From Ferruginibacter sp. (GTDB taxonomy: Bacteria; Bacteroidota; Bacteroidia; Chitinophagales; Chitinophagaceae): 7,472 nucleotides of DNA. Location of the stretch: contig JANYFI010000788.1 of NCBI GenBank assembly GCA_025362765.1, forward strand, positions 1 through 7,472. The letters run 5' to 3'. The translations under genes were made by a program, and so were the position numbers. The notes beneath the pieces were generated by a model that saw nothing but the letters and a program-made list of their open reading frames with translations, had not been told where the DNA came from and made no database searches. Numbering within the stretch: the first letter of the stretch is position 1; the number at the start of each line of letters is the position of its first letter. This document shows positions 6,997 through 7,472 of this stretch, piece after piece.

Positions 6997-7472
6997 CAGC
7001 TACCTGGTAATTTATTTCTTTAAGTAATTTTTTACTTTCTTTTTCCCAGTTAAGTGATGCCGTTCCGAGTAAAGAAGCCTGTTGCTTGCATCGGTTCAGT
7101 TGATCCCGGTTGTAAAAAAGTTCTTTTATGATTGCTGCAAGAGAAGCCGCATCATTGTGCTGATACAAAAAACCTACCTGGGGGTTATCAGATATAAAGC
7201 CTTTTTGAGCTGATGTGTCCGAAGCCACTATACAGTTACCGGCCAGTAAATAAGTAAATATCTTATTGGACAAACAAATATCACGGTTCAGGCAATGCGG
7301 TATTTCCGCAGCAAGGCCAATATCAAATGCAGCAGCTATCTCAAAAATCTGTTCGGGTATAACCGGCTTAATAAAATGTATCCTGTTTGGCTGGTTGGAT
7401 CTTTCCAGCAAAGTTTCAACATAAGCGCTGTTACGGACATTGCCGAGTAATGTCAGCGATACATTTTCGGTA
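6983..7472 (-). CDS. GT4-type glycosyltransferase, C-terminal part (5' end beyond window)
   Basis: The frame is open from the right edge to TGA at 6983-6985, about 162 residues. The TTG at 7409-7411 is an internal leucine, not a start, because the frame continues upstream with VSLTLLGN, a typical strand of the GT-B donor domain. Later come IHFIKPVIPEQIFEIAAAFD, AFDIGLAAE and NRDICLSNKIFTYLLAGNCI, followed by ASDTSAQKGF. This is the nucleotide-sugar-binding half of a GT4-like enzyme of the subgroup with NKIFTYL, where threonine replaces the second glutamate of the classical EX7E motif. A signature GFLYQHNDAASLAAII near the end fits the family's last helices. The N-terminal acceptor-binding half is missing from view. 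The end overlaps the start of the GT8-like gene by 14 bases, so this gene heads the visible part of the operon. Confidence 0.88.
   Translation of the reverse strand, partial: TENVSLTLLGNVRNSAYVETLLERSNQPNRIHFIKPVIPEQIFEIAAAFDIGLAAEIPHCLNRDICLSNKIFTYLLAGNCIVASDTSAQKGFISDNPQVGFLYQHNDAASLAAIIKELFYNRDQLNRCKQQASLLGTASLNWEKESKKLLKEINYQVADGIK

Noticed and set aside
7409..7411. TTG as the start of the right-edge glycosyltransferase
   Set aside because: The frame continues upstream to the window edge with conserved GT-B sequence, so this codon is internal.

Overview
The window is a stretch of a surface or exopolysaccharide biosynthesis locus, most likely from a Bacteroidota bacterium. A Chitinophagaceae-like relative fits best, but this rests on protein style alone and is only a guess. 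Supporting points are the protein types (two FkbM-family methyltransferases among glycosyltransferases), AT-leaning sequence, and the lack of recognisable Shine-Dalgarno sequences before the starts, as is usual in that phylum. I see no rRNA, tRNA, CRISPR array, transposase or integrase.

All eight genes lie on the minus strand, so transcription runs from the right edge to the left edge. In that order they are: a GT4-type glycosyltransferase cut by the right edge (7472-6983); a GT8-like GT-A glycosyltransferase (6996-6064); an FkbM methyltransferase (6067-5327); a GT-B glycosyltransferase starting with TTG (5300-4020); a second FkbM methyltransferase of a different subtype (3966-3073); a canonical GT4 glycosyltransferase (3066-1885); a GT2 glycosyltransferase with no normal start codon (about 1765-830); and a polytopic membrane protein resembling a Wzy-type polymerase, cut by the left edge (783-1). 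The first three genes overlap by 14 and 4 bases, and the next gaps are 26, 53 and 6 bases, so these six read as one operon. A gap of about 116-120 bases separates the last two genes and is the only place where an internal promoter or processing site could sit. The operon promoter, and any priming transferase, flippase or export genes, must lie outside the window.

Taken together, the five glycosyltransferases would build a repeat unit on a lipid carrier at the inner face of the inner membrane. The two FkbM enzymes would O-methylate sugars of that unit, and the membrane protein would polymerise it in the periplasm. The sugars and linkages cannot be read from the sequence.

Base composition is patchy. 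Counts on single 60-base lines range from about 23-28% GC in the membrane-protein and right-hand FkbM genes to 47-55% in the left-hand FkbM gene, which suggests a locus assembled from parts of different origin. The most notable oddities are the GT2 gene whose conserved N-terminus is encoded without an ATG/GTG/TTG start, and a 9-base homopolymer near the end of the GT8-like gene. I found no clearly new biological system; this is an accessory glycan locus of known general type.
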